NCBI GenBank assembly: GCA_015179025.1
Contig: WHUX01000067.1
Span: forward strand, 62,001 to 126,000
Length of the DNA: 64,000 nt
Source of the DNA: Terfezia claveryi
Lineage: Eukaryota > Ascomycota > Pezizomycetes > Pezizales > Pezizaceae
Direction: 5' to 3'
Positions 47,989 to 59,967 of this stretch are shown here, piece after piece. Under the pieces are notes generated by a model that was not told the DNA's origin, ran no database searches, and saw only the letters and a list, made by a program, of their open reading frames with translations. The translations under genes and the position numbers were made by a program. Numbering within the stretch: the stretch's first letter is position 1; every line of letters begins with the position of its first letter.

Positions 47989-49722
47989 CTATGGCAATCC
48001 AATCTCTACCACCACGCCCTTCATGTATTCTGCCAGGTCAAATCCTTGAAGTCCCTCCATTGCCTTTATGGGTGCCAATCCCGTTCTAACTATTTTCTTC
48101 CTTGTCTGCTGTCCTTCTCCTGCCGATCCTGTGCTCTGCACTTTTTCTCTTTCCCTTCCTTTATCTTGTTCCTTTTCTTTATCTTGCTCCTTTCCTATTA
48201 TTCCTGTCTCTCTTTGGCTTTCTCCTGTTTCTTCTCTCCTGTTCTCCTCTTTCGTCCTACGTTTCTTCAACCCTGGTACCAGAATCTTACGCGTTTCCAT
48301 CTTCCCTTGCTTTTCTCCTTCTCCTCCTTCTACCACCAACTTCTTACTTCTTGGTAGATTCTCATCTCCCTCTTCCCTATCTCTCTTTTCTCCTGCTGCT
48401 GCTGCCACCAGTGCCTGTGCCTTAGGAATTTTTGTCAATAGAGCACAGATGTATGCGAGTTTCTCTTCCCTCGCTGTAGTCTTGATCTGCTCATTGTCTA
48501 TTTGTGCTATTGCCATCATGGCTCTCAGATTGGCTTCAACCATCGTGTTTCCCTCTACTTGTGCCACTGCTGCTGTAATTGCCCTCATACCTCTCCGCTC
48601 TCTATACTCTGCTGCTTCTTTCTGTGCTTTGTCTCGATATCCTTGTCGCACTTCCCAGTTCGCTGCTGGCTCTTTGCATTCATTGGAATAATGTCCCATC
48701 TTACCGCAGTTGTAACATGTAACATATGGGTTTGCCCCTCTCTGATTTTGGCTGTGCTGCGCTTGTAATGTATTCATCTGGTTGCTCAGTGCCGGCCTCT
48801 GTGCTGCCTGCGCCGTCAGTCCTGGTTGTGCACTATACCGGTTCATATTCGCTCCTCTCAAGTACTGCAATAACTCGGTCATCACATCACTTGTTGTTGT
48901 CGTCACCGCTTTCTCTGGTGAGTTTGTGAATACATCAGGCTCTCTCACCACCCAGTACGACGCTTTTACCATTTCCAGTGCTCTCCCGAATTCCATCTTC
49001 CCTTGTCTCATTGCAAATGATACCGCTGCTTTCTTAGTTGGATCACTCAGCCCTTTTATGAAACATAGGGCGAACATCTCCGACAGGTCGTTTGGTACAT
49101 TCTTGAAGAGCTGCTCCGCTTCCCCAACATATGCTGCAATTCCTTTTCCACCTTGTCCCATAGCCATTATCCGAGTTGTGATACTCATACGCTCCGTCTG
49201 ATCTAGTATTCTGGAGTCACCAAACTTGGATAAGAACTTCCCTTTCACTACTGCCCAGTCCTTCTTCTCCGCTGAGCTCATCTGCAGCCAGAAGTCCAAC
49301 GCCTTATCCTCCAGATGTTGTCTAAATAGCCTTATCAATGTTTTCTCGTCCGGTGTTTCCGTTGTGGCTACCTGCTCTGCTGCAAACTCCACATTATCTA
49401 AAAAATCTTCTGCATTTTCCTTAGCATCTGCTCTTCCCGAGAATGGCCTAACCCTCGCTACCGAAGTCATGATTCGTTTCTTTTTTTCTGCTGCTCCGAG
49501 GTTTGCGTTCACTGTAGGAGTATCTATTTCAGGTTCAGGAGGCCAGTCACCTAACTCCGTAACGTACTCAAGTTTGCTGCTGCCTGACGGAATGATGAGT
49601 TCGATCCTATTGTCTATCGTTGTTGAAAAGGACGAGATCTTCTTCCTGATTCCAAAGACTTGTTCTTCTGAAAAACACGACAAGTCTGCGTTTTCCAGGT
49701 TGAGTAGTACTCCCAGCTTCAC
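47989..49722 (-). CDS. Gag protein of the Gypsy element
   Basis: 577 aa. The retrotransposon gag domain is in the middle (DKALDFWLQMS...FLSKFGD, AAYVGEAEQLFKNVP). A zinc knuckle CYNCGKMGHYSNEC follows, then a basic Lys/Glu-rich C-terminal region. It is the longest intact ORF of the element and ends at the TAG that probably replaced a sense codon into the protease. Confidence 0.9.
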   Translation of the reverse strand: MKLGVLLNLENADLSCFSEEQVFGIRKKISSFSTTIDNRIELIIPSGSSKLEYVTELGDWPPEPEIDTPTVNANLGAAEKKKRIMTSVARVRPFSGRADAKENAEDFLDNVEFAAEQVATTETPDEKTLIRLFRQHLEDKALDFWLQMSSAEKKDWAVVKGKFLSKFGDSRILDQTERMSITTRIMAMGQGGKGIAAYVGEAEQLFKNVPNDLSEMFALCFIKGLSDPTKKAAVSFAMRQGKMEFGRALEMVKASYWVVREPDVFTNSPEKAVTTTTSDVMTELLQYLRGANMNRYSAQPGLTAQAAQRPALSNQMNTLQAQHSQNQRGANPYVTCYNCGKMGHYSNECKEPAANWEVRQGYRDKAQKEAAEYRERRGMRAITAAVAQVEGNTMVEANLRAMMAIAQIDNEQIKTTAREEKLAYICALLTKIPKAQALVAAAAGEKRDREEGDENLPRSKKLVVEGGEGEKQGKMETRKILVPGLKKRRTKEENRREETGESQRETGIIGKEQDKEKEQDKGREREKVQSTGSAGEGQQTRKKIVRTGLAPIKAMEGLQGFDLAEYMKGVVVEIGLP

Positions 49723-49924
49723 CGGTTTCTCTCCCCTCTCTTGCAGGATTCTTGAGGCCAGTTTATCAGTTCTCCAGACGTGATGCTTCTCAGTGTATGT
49801 CTAGTCACGTTTTCTCTCCTGAGTGCACGATATTCGATACGACGAGGTAGGGTATAGCCCTTATACAAACGAGACGAAGTTCTCCGCACCTTAGCTGCAC
49901 TCTTGTCTTTCTAGTACCGCCAGT

Positions 49925-50125
49925 TGAAGATGGCAGAATGTACGTAGAGTGTGGGGTGTCTTTTCTAAGTCTAAGTCTATTTACAGTTCGACCTTTCATA
50001 TGCCAGTGCCCATCCACTAGTGTCTATTATACATACTTCTGTTCTAGGAAAGCATTCAACGTTTCATACCCCTTTTCCGTTCTAGGAAGGCACTCCCCTT
50101 GCTCATGTCCCTTTCTCCCTCCACA
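49925..50125 (-). repeat. 5' LTR of the Gypsy element
   Basis: 201 bp, pairs with 42855-43055. It is followed by GTCC, matching the GTCC just before 42855. Confidence 0.93.
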
Positions 50126-50554
50126 GTCCTAAGCAAGCTCAAAATACTAAACTTTGTTCAACTACTAGGCCCTGTATTGGCCCTTTGCCTGATACGTTGT
50201 GACTTCACCGTACGGGCAGAGTCACTTAGAACAATTGAACATACTCTACGGCTCGGTTGAATTTCCCATTTTACCTTCAGCCTGGGTTCGCATGCACAAG
50301 TGCCTTCCTAGAGACCGGTGGTCCGCATCCATCCTGTCACCGTAGACTGCTCATCCGGAACCCGATATTCACGTACCTTCCAACCAGACTACAATACGCG
50401 AGTGCTATCGATGAATATTTTAATATAGTGCAGGCAAACGACACTTTACATTCCAAAACTCAGATGCTCCTGGATCTGAGTGGTAGACAACTACTCTATG
50501 AATACAAACCAAACACATGACCACTTCTCGCTACAGCCGGCGATGCGGTCCGCC

Positions 50555-50597
50555 TGGTCTCGAGACGTCTCGTAGGCAGGGGCAGTGGTCTCGAGAC
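50555..50597. repeat. Possible microinsertion, 12-bp direct repeat
   Basis: TGGTCTCGAGAC at 50555-50566 and 50586-50597 flanks 19 nt beginning GTCTCGTAGGCA. The repeat itself contains a palindrome, so this copy is less certain. Confidence 0.55.
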
Positions 50598-51685
50598 TTT
50601 TGGATATCGAGCACCCAACACAATTATAATCATATTCGAACTCGCTAGCAAGCTACCTAGTAGGCTAGTAATTATCAATCATCGTCATCTTCGCCTTCAA
50701 TGTCAATATCCCCTTCTCGTCATAACTTAGCTAAGTCGAATACGACAAAAAAAAGAAAAATACCTCGCCCATACAGACTCAAAAGTTGGGACTGGCTGTG
50801 CAAAGCTCCTTCAAGATTTAGATTATTACGCTTGCTTTAGATATAGGGTTTCACAGCTTCCTTCCCAATATAATGTAGCCAACTAAATTATCAATGTAAC
50901 AACACGATGTTTCATCCTTAAGAAGGTTTGGTCAATGCATATTCAGGGTAAACTCATAGCACATTTTCTTCTTGGCGGGTCTGCTCTTCCAATTCGACTA
51001 GTTCTTGATGTTTCTCCTGCATGGGTTACGGTACAGTGCCTAGGGGAATGTATTCGAGACCCCCATTTTTATGAAGCGATTGGCAGGTCATTTTCTTACC
51101 ACAGCTGTATGTCTCACGCTCGGATTATGTAGGGGGTCGCGGATACTTTCCCCCACATGTAATCCGCTGCGGATTGTATGGCTGTATACTTAGCTATTCA
51201 GTTATCGTAAAAATCAGCTCACAAGAGTGAATCAACTATGTTAACCAGCATGCTAATTCTATCAGCATCATGATCAGATCCCCAAGAAGAGCCTCAGCAA
51301 GCAACCACCGATATTTCCTAGTCTGGCTTGCACTACAATGGCGGCATAAAACACCCTTGCACTGGAAGTGCCTGAACCATATCGTTATACTCGGTGATAG
51401 ATTTGGCAATAGACTTGAATCGGTGACTCGGAGTGTACATAAACCCTGTGGCTACGCATAAGATCATGTAGCTTTGTCTGTACGAGATCCTTTCGCAATC
51501 AGGAACTTTTATACTGTACAGTATGTAATCACGGTAAAGCCAATACTCGTAGTAGATCATGTATTGTCTCTCGGGGATTTACTTTCCTACACTTTATAAG
51601 ATTGGCCCGGCTGAGATAACAGAGCGGTGGTATGCCTAAGGGCTGCTTGTGCCTTGATGGTAGTAGCTATGTCTTCTCGAGTGAA

Positions 51686-51734
51686 GGTGATGTGTAGTCT
51701 CGAACCCGACCGCTCCTAGGGAGGGGTGATGTGT
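51686..51734 (+). repeat. Microinsertion of TAGTCTCG subfamily, 10-bp duplication
   Basis: GGTGATGTGT at 51686-51695 and 51725-51734 flanks 29 nt starting AGTCTCGAACCCGACC. Confidence 0.8.
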
Positions 51735-52263
51735 GTGTGCACTACCAAATTCAAAGGGTCTTGGAACTCTAGAGGAATTATCTTTCCTCATTTGAGCTAG
51801 TAGTCTGTCTTCTTCCTAGATAGCCTGTAGATAGGGTCAACTTTATCGTCTAGAGGGGGACTTTGAAGTCATATAGACTTAACCGAACACAAGGCAGTGC
51901 GATTTCATGCTTCAAAATCCATTTTGTGTGTACGTCGGGCACCTCATTCCCGACAGAATGCATTCAGAAACTGGGTTGCACTTTCCAAGTCCTGGGAAGC
52001 TTTCTTAAATCGTAGAGCTAGCAAATATTCTGAATGCTGGGATCATGAGAGCTGCTTTGGGGATTTGGGGTTGGGGTGTATAGATCTATGTAGCTTTGCC
52101 GTGAACTTTTGCCTGGTCATCCAAGCATCATAGTTTGCATGCTGGGCACCACTCACTCACCCACAGATAGGGGTCAGATACTCCGTATATACAGGCAATT
52201 TCACCGTGCCATTTAGTCTGGCTGACTACGTGACATTGTGCGGTATCCGGAAATAAAAGGACC

Positions 52264-52298
52264 GAGGGAAGTAGTCTGGTTGGCATTGAGGGAAGTAG
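52264..52298 (+). repeat. Microinsertion with 11-bp duplication
   Basis: GAGGGAAGTAG at 52264-52274 and 52288-52298 flanks TCTGGTTGGCATT. With the TAG of the repeat the insert reads TAGTCTGGTTGGCATT. Confidence 0.88.
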
Positions 52299-52798
52299 AA
52301 GATGCATTTATAGTAGCCGCCAGGGATGTGGATGTAATCGGGAGCACGTGACTAGACTTCCCAAAGCAGTAGCTACCAATAAGTGCCCACCCAGGCCCAG
52401 CAGAGATCGCTCCCGGTATCGATAACCCTCACTCGTCCACTATCTTCTCTTCGCCAAACGAAACTTAATCCCCGTTTTTCTGCATAATCGGAGGAAGGAC
52501 ACAGAAGCATCGTTGTTTCTCTTCAAGTTTGCACCGAGATATATCCTTCTCCACCTTCTGCAGCCGCCTGTTCTTTTCTTTCCATTTCTGCAATCTTCGC
52601 TTGATCTAGTTAACTTCATTCCCCGTTCGCTTAAAAAGAAGCAAATTCCCTAATCTCTATTATCCTCAAACAGTAGGTCTTTGGAATCTCTCTCTGCTCG
52701 CACGTTATACGGTTGCTCACCAGCTACAAGATAGTTCTGCAGTTAGACAGGTTTTCCTTTCGAAAGCCTTGCACAAACTTTGGGCAAGATAAGCTACT

Positions 52799-55700
52799 AT
52801 GGATTCGGCAGCTCGTGGTAATCAACCCATGTATTCCGGGCGTGCTCCTCGCCGGGGAAGCATCGGCTCTGGGTCTCATCGCGGAGAAGATGGGTCACAC
52901 TCTGGTGTGGGAAACGGATACCAGGCAAACTTGCGTTCTGGTAACGGGGACAATCATTACAATAATGACCTACAAAAGACGATTTATGTTTCAAATATTA
53001 CGGCCTCCATGCCTGATGATGCTCTTTGGGAAGCTTTTGGTCAATTCGGTCAGTATCCTGTTATAGTGCTCTTGGTTCTTACTCATTGTGACACCTGATT
53101 TAGGTCGGGTCGAGTCCCTCGTTCGACGCGACGTTAATGTCGATATGAATAATAATACTGAACAACAATATGCCTTTATTCGATATCGTAACCGACAGGA
53201 TGCCCGGTACGCGATCACAACTGGAGAGGTTAACTTTTATGGGAGAAAACTGTAAGAAGAGAACTGAAGCGCTTGCGTATAGCTGCTGGTTATCTGTAAC
53301 TGCTGACCTGAGACTCTATTTACTAAGGGTGATCCGGCCACGGGATAAGCCTGCCTATATGAAACATAACGTTAACGGCAGTATTCACGACAGGGCTCGT
53401 GATTTTGAGGGATACGAAAAAGTCCGCTCTCGTTCTTTTCAAGGAACCGATCGTCGATTTGAGCATAGAGGAAGCCTTATTGACCTTCCAATGGGCTTTC
53501 CGATGTCGCCTGGACAGATGAAAACCCCCACAGTTGCTCCTGCAGCCGAAATGTTGAGCAAAATCCTTACAGTTGCAAATCTCCCGGCCGATATGTCGCC
53601 AAAGGAATTGTACGATCTCTTTGCCAGTTACGGTTCTGTAGAGCGAAGCTTTATCTTCCCACAAGCAGATGCATTGGGCCGAAGGTTTGGTGAAGTTACT
53701 ATGGCCTCCTTCTTCTTTGCACAAAAGGTACATGATGCATCTTCATATAAACGAGATCAAGTTGGTTAACTTAGTCCGCAGGCATTCGAAGGACTTAATT
53801 GTTTTGCAATACGGGGCGTCCCATTGGATGTGAGCTACAAAGCAAACTCGCAAAGTATGGCAGCAGTCTCAACTGATCCCTTGGTTGCGGCTCGAAACTA
53901 TGCATGGGCAATTGCACCACAAATGCCATGGCCTTACCACTTGTACGGTGGCAATGGACCAGCAATCGCAAGCAGCCACGCTGGGGTGCAATACAATCAA
54001 CAGAGCCCTGGGATTGTCGTACCATACGCTGTATGGCCTTCACCAAACACTGGGAATGCAGTAGCTGCAAATTATGGTTACCCTGGTGTTCCCATGCAAG
54101 GCGTCCCTTCAACTGCTCATATACCTGTTTGCGTTTATCCCCCACAACATGGGAATGGTGGTCAGTTTCACAGGAATCATTCAGCAAGCAATTCCAATCT
54201 TGCCAAGAATGGACAAGGGATTTCCAATGGAGAAACAATCGAGGTGCTGCCACTCCCTGATTCTGCCTCCAGGAGTGTTTCAGGAGCATCCTCTGCTACG
54301 TTAGTAGCCAATAATGAAAATGGGAGTGAAAAGAAATATCAGTCCCCAGTAATTGTGACTAGCCCGACGTACTCAGAACACGGCATTAGCTTGAAGTGCG
54401 TGGCCTCTCCAGATGGTAAGATTTTGGAAAAAGTGCCCCAGGAGACTTCGACATTGCCCGCCCAGGCTATCGAACTATTCAATCCGGCCGAGCAATTTGC
54501 GGCAGATGCGATAGCTTCGCCATCACAGTACGAGACCGAAGTACCTATACTGTTGGCTGGCACTACACCCAAAACCTTTGACCCAACTAAGCCCGCCTTT
54601 GTACCCGAGACGACTAAGCCAAGAGACCCTTCAAATCTCTATATCAAGAACTTAGACGATGGTTACATTTCCACTACAATGGACCTGAAGGTGGCGTTTG
54701 GCCACTATGGTCAAATTGCTTCTGCATTTCTTGCCACATACCCCAATGGCACATCAAAAGGATTTGGTTTTGTTGCTTTTGTGAATCCTACAGACGCGGT
54801 AACTGCAAAAGAAGAACTCGATGGTATCATTCTCGGTAGAAAGAGAGTCTTTGTTACATTTGCTGAAAGAAAGGAGGAGCGGACGCAAAGACTGAAGGAG
54901 CTTTTTGAAAATAAAAAGGAGTCCGACTCAAATGATGTCCCTCAGTCATCATATTCCGAGGCCGGGGGCCCGAGCGACTTGGGAGTTTCGGATAAAGTCA
55001 AGGTGACCGGAACTGTTCCCAGAGAATCAACCACCCACGCAATGGACTTGACAGAGCCAAACTGCCGAGAACCTGTTGACCTTGGATCAGCCTCTCAAAA
55101 CGAAGGTGAAGTTACCGTGACCACAACTGTCACAACGACGAAAGCGTGGAAGGGAACACAACTTCAAGGGATTGTGGAAGTTGAGGAAGAAGAGAGTCCT
55201 TGTACGAAAAGGTTCCGGCAACAACGTACACAGGATTTTGTGCAGCAGAATCAAATGGGCGAATTAGGGTTCAAAGATCCTCGTGCACTGCCCTTTGCAA
55301 ATGCCCCAACGTCTCCATCTAGCACGAAGTCAGTGCCTGACTATCAATCTGTGACTTCGACAGGAGGCCGAACGGAACCTTGCACAGGCTCACCCATCCC
55401 AGCCCAGCAACGTCCAAGACAAAATGGAATTCAGCCTCAACGTCAGTCTCAAAGTCCCAGAAACGGCCCTCGCCCTTTCTACCCTCCCGGCCGCAGTGAT
55501 TCTAGTTCTCCAAAACCTTCAATGAACCAGACCTATACCTGCAACACCACTCCTGTAGCAGGAGCGCCAACAGGTCCCCGTACACAATTTAAAAGCAACA
55601 GGAATGCCGGTGCTGGTACTCGGGACCCGAGCCTAAAAAAGAAAAGAACTGGGCGTCGCAGTAACGACACGAGCAATGGCATTGTATCAGATCAAGCCAG

Positions 55701-55836
55701 CGATATAAAGAAGCACCAAGAAGAGAGGAAGTCGGCTTCTAGTGGACTTAGCGATGATAGACCCCGATCCCAAGCAATTGACACAAGGAACGTAGTCAAT
55801 CAACTTGAGAATCTTGAAATCCGCTCAGCACCTTGA
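52799..55836 (+). CDS. RNA-binding protein with three RRM domains
   Basis: Exons 52799-53048, 53104-53251, 53328-53727 and 53782-55836 give 950 aa. RRM1 (about residues 60-140) has RNP2 IYVSNI and RNP1 QYAFIRY, restored by splicing (FGQFGRVESL). A second RRM begins ILTVANLPADMSPKELYDLF. A third, near residue 550-630, has LYIKNLDDG and KGFGFVAF followed by VTFAERKEER, which resembles RRM4 of poly(A)-binding proteins. The central part is rich in G, N, P and Y. The C-terminal ~250 residues are disordered and basic, with no PABC domain. It is probably an mRNA-binding regulator; the specific orthologue is not recognised. A pyrimidine-rich leader precedes the ATG. Confidence 0.88.
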
Positions 55837-56703
55837 TTGCCCATGGTAAAGCCGGTGTTAGCCAGTACGTCGGAAAAGGTACCATGGAGGCGTGTATGGA
55901 ATGCCTAGGTCGGGAACATGTTTGTGGTATAGTGCAGAAGACCACAACCACTTCATAAGCTTAAATTTGTTCATTCCCGGGGGGGGTAAACAACACTATT
56001 GAGGTTGAAGCTAAGTGGGTGGTTGGGGGGATAATTTCCTATACTTTCTTTTCATTCGTCTTTTTTTGACGTGTTGACGCGGTGAAACGGTATACAAAGG
56101 GGTTAGGTTGCAGTTCGATCGAAGTTTATTGTTGGCTTGGGAAAAAAAAATGGTGCAGGAGGTGCTTTTCCATATACTTTACTAACTTTAAATGGATTGC
56201 CTATCTGTTTCCTATTGGTGTCATTAGTGAAGTGCATTGAATGGAGCATCTTTTCTTGCACTCATTAACCGAAGAATCTTGTTACCATCTAAATTAATTT
56301 GGTATATAAGCATTCCATGTGCCAAGCAAGGAGGTCTTAACAGTTACATAGGGTCGCAACCCTATTGTTAATGTAATATGACTCAACATTATGCGCGAAA
56401 AGAATTACCGGAGGCACTTATATGATTGCATCCATGTGAACAACGCATAAGCTCGAATTTTCCCTGCCCTTTGCCTTTTTGTACCATGTGAAATCACACA
56501 TTCAGGAACAAATATCCATGCTTAAGCCTTTACCAAATACGGTCTCCCAATAATAAACAAAGGGTAAAAAAATTAGAGGATAATCCCTCGATATCAACAA
56601 CCCCTCCTAAAGACGCCACAGCGCCAGGACAGAGCCCCAAAAATGGTACATAAGGCGGAACACAAGCCAGTTCAAAGCGGAAGCAATGCATATATTAGGA
56701 ACC
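55837..56703. other. Convergent intergenic region
   Basis: 3' ends of the RRM gene and of the minus-strand gene; no gene seen. Confidence 0.5.
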
Positions 56704-57828
56704 TCAGTCAATGGGACTCCACGGCTCATACTCAAGGGACTCTATAACCGAAACTCCATGGCCCGGATAGCAACGAGTGTCAATTGAAGTGACTTTTCCT
56801 TCGTCAGAACCTACTCCATACCGTTCAACATTCTGGTCGATGCCCTCAGTATCCGAATCTGACTCGTCTAGCTCAGTTAGTAAGAACGAGCGTTCGCCAT
56901 GATCATTGGGCCATCTGGCATTGATTCCATTGGTTGATTTATTACTGTGGCTGAAACCGTCGTCTCCTGTTGATGCCTCTAATGCACTCGCCAAATTGGG
57001 TTGAACTCGAATCGGAGTTGGGGCGATAGTGTATGCAGGAACGCGAGGGAGCCCAGTTGGTAAAACGTCGATAGTAGCCGGGCTATGACCAAGCTCCCTT
57101 GTCATGCGAATTGTTTTCTCGATAACTTCATTAATAGCAGCTGAGACGCCATCGTCAATTCGATCCTGATCATTATTGTGGGGATTCCTTGAATTTACGC
57201 CTGGGACATGTGCGCTTCGTATCACTGTTACACCGGAAGCCGTGCACGTTGGTTTGAACAATGGTTCGTCCTCGTCAGCTGTTGCCTTCCATACTGGCTG
57301 TGATTCCTGTCGGTAATTCTTAACAAACGGAATATGCTTGAGATACCTGCTTTCATCGTCCGAAAGCTCAGTTTCACTGGAATCGCTATCATATTTCTCT
57401 CGACGTCCAAACATTCCTATCATCTTCTTCCCTCGAACAGTCACACAGTGCTCAATATAAGCACGTTGGCGAGCCCATAGGGGATATTTTGCCGATGGCA
57501 CAAGTGCGGTATTCTCAACAACACCCCACGTGGAATGAATATCCCCCACAATAGCAAAGTTATCAGTAGGTTCATTCACCATGTGCACATCACATTTGCA
57601 TCCAGCATCTGTTTTCAAGGTTGGATTTGTTGTGCTAGTCGTGCACTTGGGTACTGTGTCATGGACCTGAAGTTTATTGCTAGTTGTATTTTCCCCACCA
57701 CTTCCACAGACTGAGAGGCCAATAGTGTGTTCCAGTTCGTCTCCATTTTTACTGAAGTAACAGAGACTTTCTGCTTTAGGCTCTGCCTGGAGCTCCACGT
57801 TGTTGTGCAGCACCTGATCATCCCTCCC
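56704..57828 (-). pseudogene. In-frame continuation of the unrecognised gene after a TAG
   Basis: 374 sense codons in the same frame as the upstream ORF, starting directly after TAG 57829-57831. The sequence looks coding: acidic clusters YDSDSSETELSDDESRYL and TELDESDSDTEGIDQN, and a segment KYPLWARQRAYIEHCVTVRG. No ATG lies near its start, so independent translation is unlikely. Options are a nonsense mutation (CAG to TAG), readthrough, or an unseen intron. It is marked pseudogene for that reason. Confidence 0.6.
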
Positions 57829-59967
57829 CTAAAGGTCAGATTGGGTACCCAACTCGCGTGCTGCGGTCTTTTTGCTGTCCCTTGCCCCCGGTTGGTCAAT
57901 TCCAGGAGATATCCCCTGCCTTTCGGAACTCATTAGAGCCACGTTGCTGGTGTCACGATATCGAGGTGCTTCCACTTGTATAGCCTGTCGGGACGGCTGA
58001 ATGTGGATTGTCGTGGAGGCCTTGATGGTACGTTCAAATTGTACTCCTTGGGGCAGCGTCAGGAAGCTAAAGGCGACCACAGTGAGGTCCAAATCCTCAT
58101 CCTCTGTATTTTCAACGTATCTACTCATCATTACATCTTCTTCTACCTTAAACGGAGATATCATCTTTCGTGGAGGGACCCCAACAAAAGCTTTTCTAGT
58201 ATGACTCCATGTCAACCAAGGCAGCTTGGGCTCCAACGTATAAGTTGTAGTTGTTTCAATTTCCATATATGGATGATGAGGATCCCATAGCGTAGGTTTA
58301 AACACGAATTCTTCTCCTACTGTAGCCTTATACCACTCATAAGGAGAACAATTACAGATTAGTGGGGTGAAACGGCGGACATCTTGGATCATGGGTTTGC
58401 TCGTGAAACCAAGTGACGCTTGATAGGTTACCTCATTGTTCTTTCCTAGCAGCCTTTGTTCGTCTGTCACCTGGTACTTGTTGGATGACATGGAACGTAT
58501 CGTCTCTCGAGTCCTCAGAAAGCGCATCAACCCTTCATCAGTAATTAGATATCGTGGTAGGCCAAACTGCTTCGTATAGCGATTTTTCATTTCCTCAATG
58601 AAGTACGACACAGGCCACTCATGATCCGTCCACAACGCCCCATTGTCGGTTTGAGCCACTCGTTCTGAATTCCCTCGGTGGGTCGTAACTATCTCCTGGA
58701 ATTTCGTAGTTTGTTTTTTCAGAATCTCGAGCGTCATTGTCAAAGTCTCACAGAAAATTCTCTCCCAACGGAAAACCTCTTGAGAGTTAATGAACGAAAG
58801 ATTCTTCCAAACGGCTGTCGCAGTCCGATGTTTTAAGGAAGATTCATGATAGAATACAGGTGAGTCCTCGAAGAGGTAATCATCATCCGGATACGTCATT
58901 GTGATTGGTCGGTACAAGTCGAAGTTGCTGAGTGGCATTTTCCACTGCCAACTTCTTATGCACGGGCTCTCTTCAGCAGCGGGGGCTCTGTGAGGGCTTT
59001 GTTGGTGAGTAATGCAAGGGATCTCGGTCCCAGAACTCGTAGCCGGTATCTAATTGTAGCCAATTAGTATACTACGCATAAAAGAAGTTGCCATTCAGTG
59101 CCAGATCAAGGTCACATACCAAGTATGCTTCAGTTTCCGGGATCCAGAAACACTGAAGGGCAGTGTTCATTTTTTGTACTAGCCCAAATGGCTCTTGTGG
59201 AGGAAGCTCGGGTTTATTTGGCAGAATCTTAGCCGAGTAATTGAGCTTATCACTTCCAAACCACTGGCTTAGAAGACCTGTCCCCTCCGACTTAGGTGTA
59301 ACCGGAACAGACTTTGGGAATGGACTTCCCACAAACTGTGGATGATGCTCATTGCAGATATTTCCTCGCTTACTCGTATAAATTTGTGGCCCAATAAGGG
59401 GGCATCACCAGGTGCTACTACCACCGGCTCCTCTTTAACATTGCATGTGTTTGTATTGATGCCTGGAATGGAATTTGATCCATTGTCTAGGGCCGTAGTA
59501 CCCTCCAGCCTTGCTGATACTGTTTTGACACGCCCTTCTGCTTCCTTTCTTTTGGCTTCCTTCTTGATGCAAACATCACATATGTGGATAATCTCCTTAA
59601 CGCATTTCACCATGAAATCTCTTGACTTCTCTGCTGTGAGATTCTTCCTCATCAAATGCTTACTCAACGCTGATGCTAGCGAGTGGATGAGTTCATAATT
59701 TGGTTCGAGCAACTCATGTTTCAGCGACTGACCATGAGACCCTGAAGTAGAGGCTTGACTCCCTTGTCCCTCGATGGTGCCTGCTGCTGTCGTTACTAAA
59801 GCTGCAGGCTTTTGTCGTACCCCTGAGCCTCGTTTGGTGGAGTTCGAGCACTTGGGCTTGGAGGAAGCTCTAGGTTTTGGGGTCGTAGAGCCTTCATCAT
59901 CTGAGTACGTTGGAAGGGCCACGCCAGGCGATGGGTGCGATGGGTGCGACTGATGAACTGACGCCAT
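57829..59967 (-). CDS. Unrecognised protein, first part, ending at an in-frame TAG
   Basis: Exons 59967-59374, 59335-59120 and 59049-57829 give 676 aa up to the TAG. The first intron is only 38 nt (GTAAGC...CACAG) but the phase and the FVGSPFPKSVPVTPKSEG continuation support it. The third exon acceptor (ATTAG at 59051-59050) has a TACTAAT branch site 14 nt upstream. The N-terminal ~60 residues are basic and disordered, followed by a helical segment ELIHSLASALSKHLMRKNL and DFMVKCVKEIIHICDVC. The large third-exon region has no motif I know (for example RYLITDEGLMRFLRTRETIR and LTWSHTRKAFVGVPPRK). The same frame stays open for another 374 codons after the stop. Function is unknown. Confidence 0.65.

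Larger units (their letters stand above)
42855..50125 (-). mobile_element. Ty3/Gypsy-type LTR retrotransposon, decayed
   Basis: Two 201-bp LTRs flank a gag-protease-RT-RNase H-integrase order on the minus strand, which is the Gypsy order. The flanks are ...CAGTCC before and GTCCTA after, giving a 4-bp GTCC duplication (5 bp AGTCC if the last LTR base is shared). A primer-binding-site candidate starting TGGCGGTACTAG lies two bases inside the 5' LTR (about 49911-49922). A purine-rich tract AAAGGAGGGGGGAGTACT abuts the 3' LTR (43056-43073). Several in-frame TAG/TAA/TGA codons break the polyprotein, and most are one C-to-T change from CAG, CAA or CGA. The element is therefore inactive. Confidence 0.95.
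50126..52798. other. Intergenic region with microinsertions, upstream of the RRM gene
   Basis: No supported gene. A pyrimidine-rich leader (52440-52700) precedes the RRM gene start, as is common for highly expressed fungal genes. Microinsertions are listed separately. Confidence 0.5.

Noticed and set aside
44439..49783. Several 100-270 aa plus-strand ORFs inside the Gypsy element
   Set aside because: They are Ser/Leu/Pro-rich antisense shadows of the minus-strand gag-pol.
58975..59071. Alternative acceptor at 59071 giving YTNWLQLDTGYEFW and an early stop
   Set aside because: Looks protein-like, but the downstream acceptor has a TACTAAT branch site and keeps the long third exon in frame.
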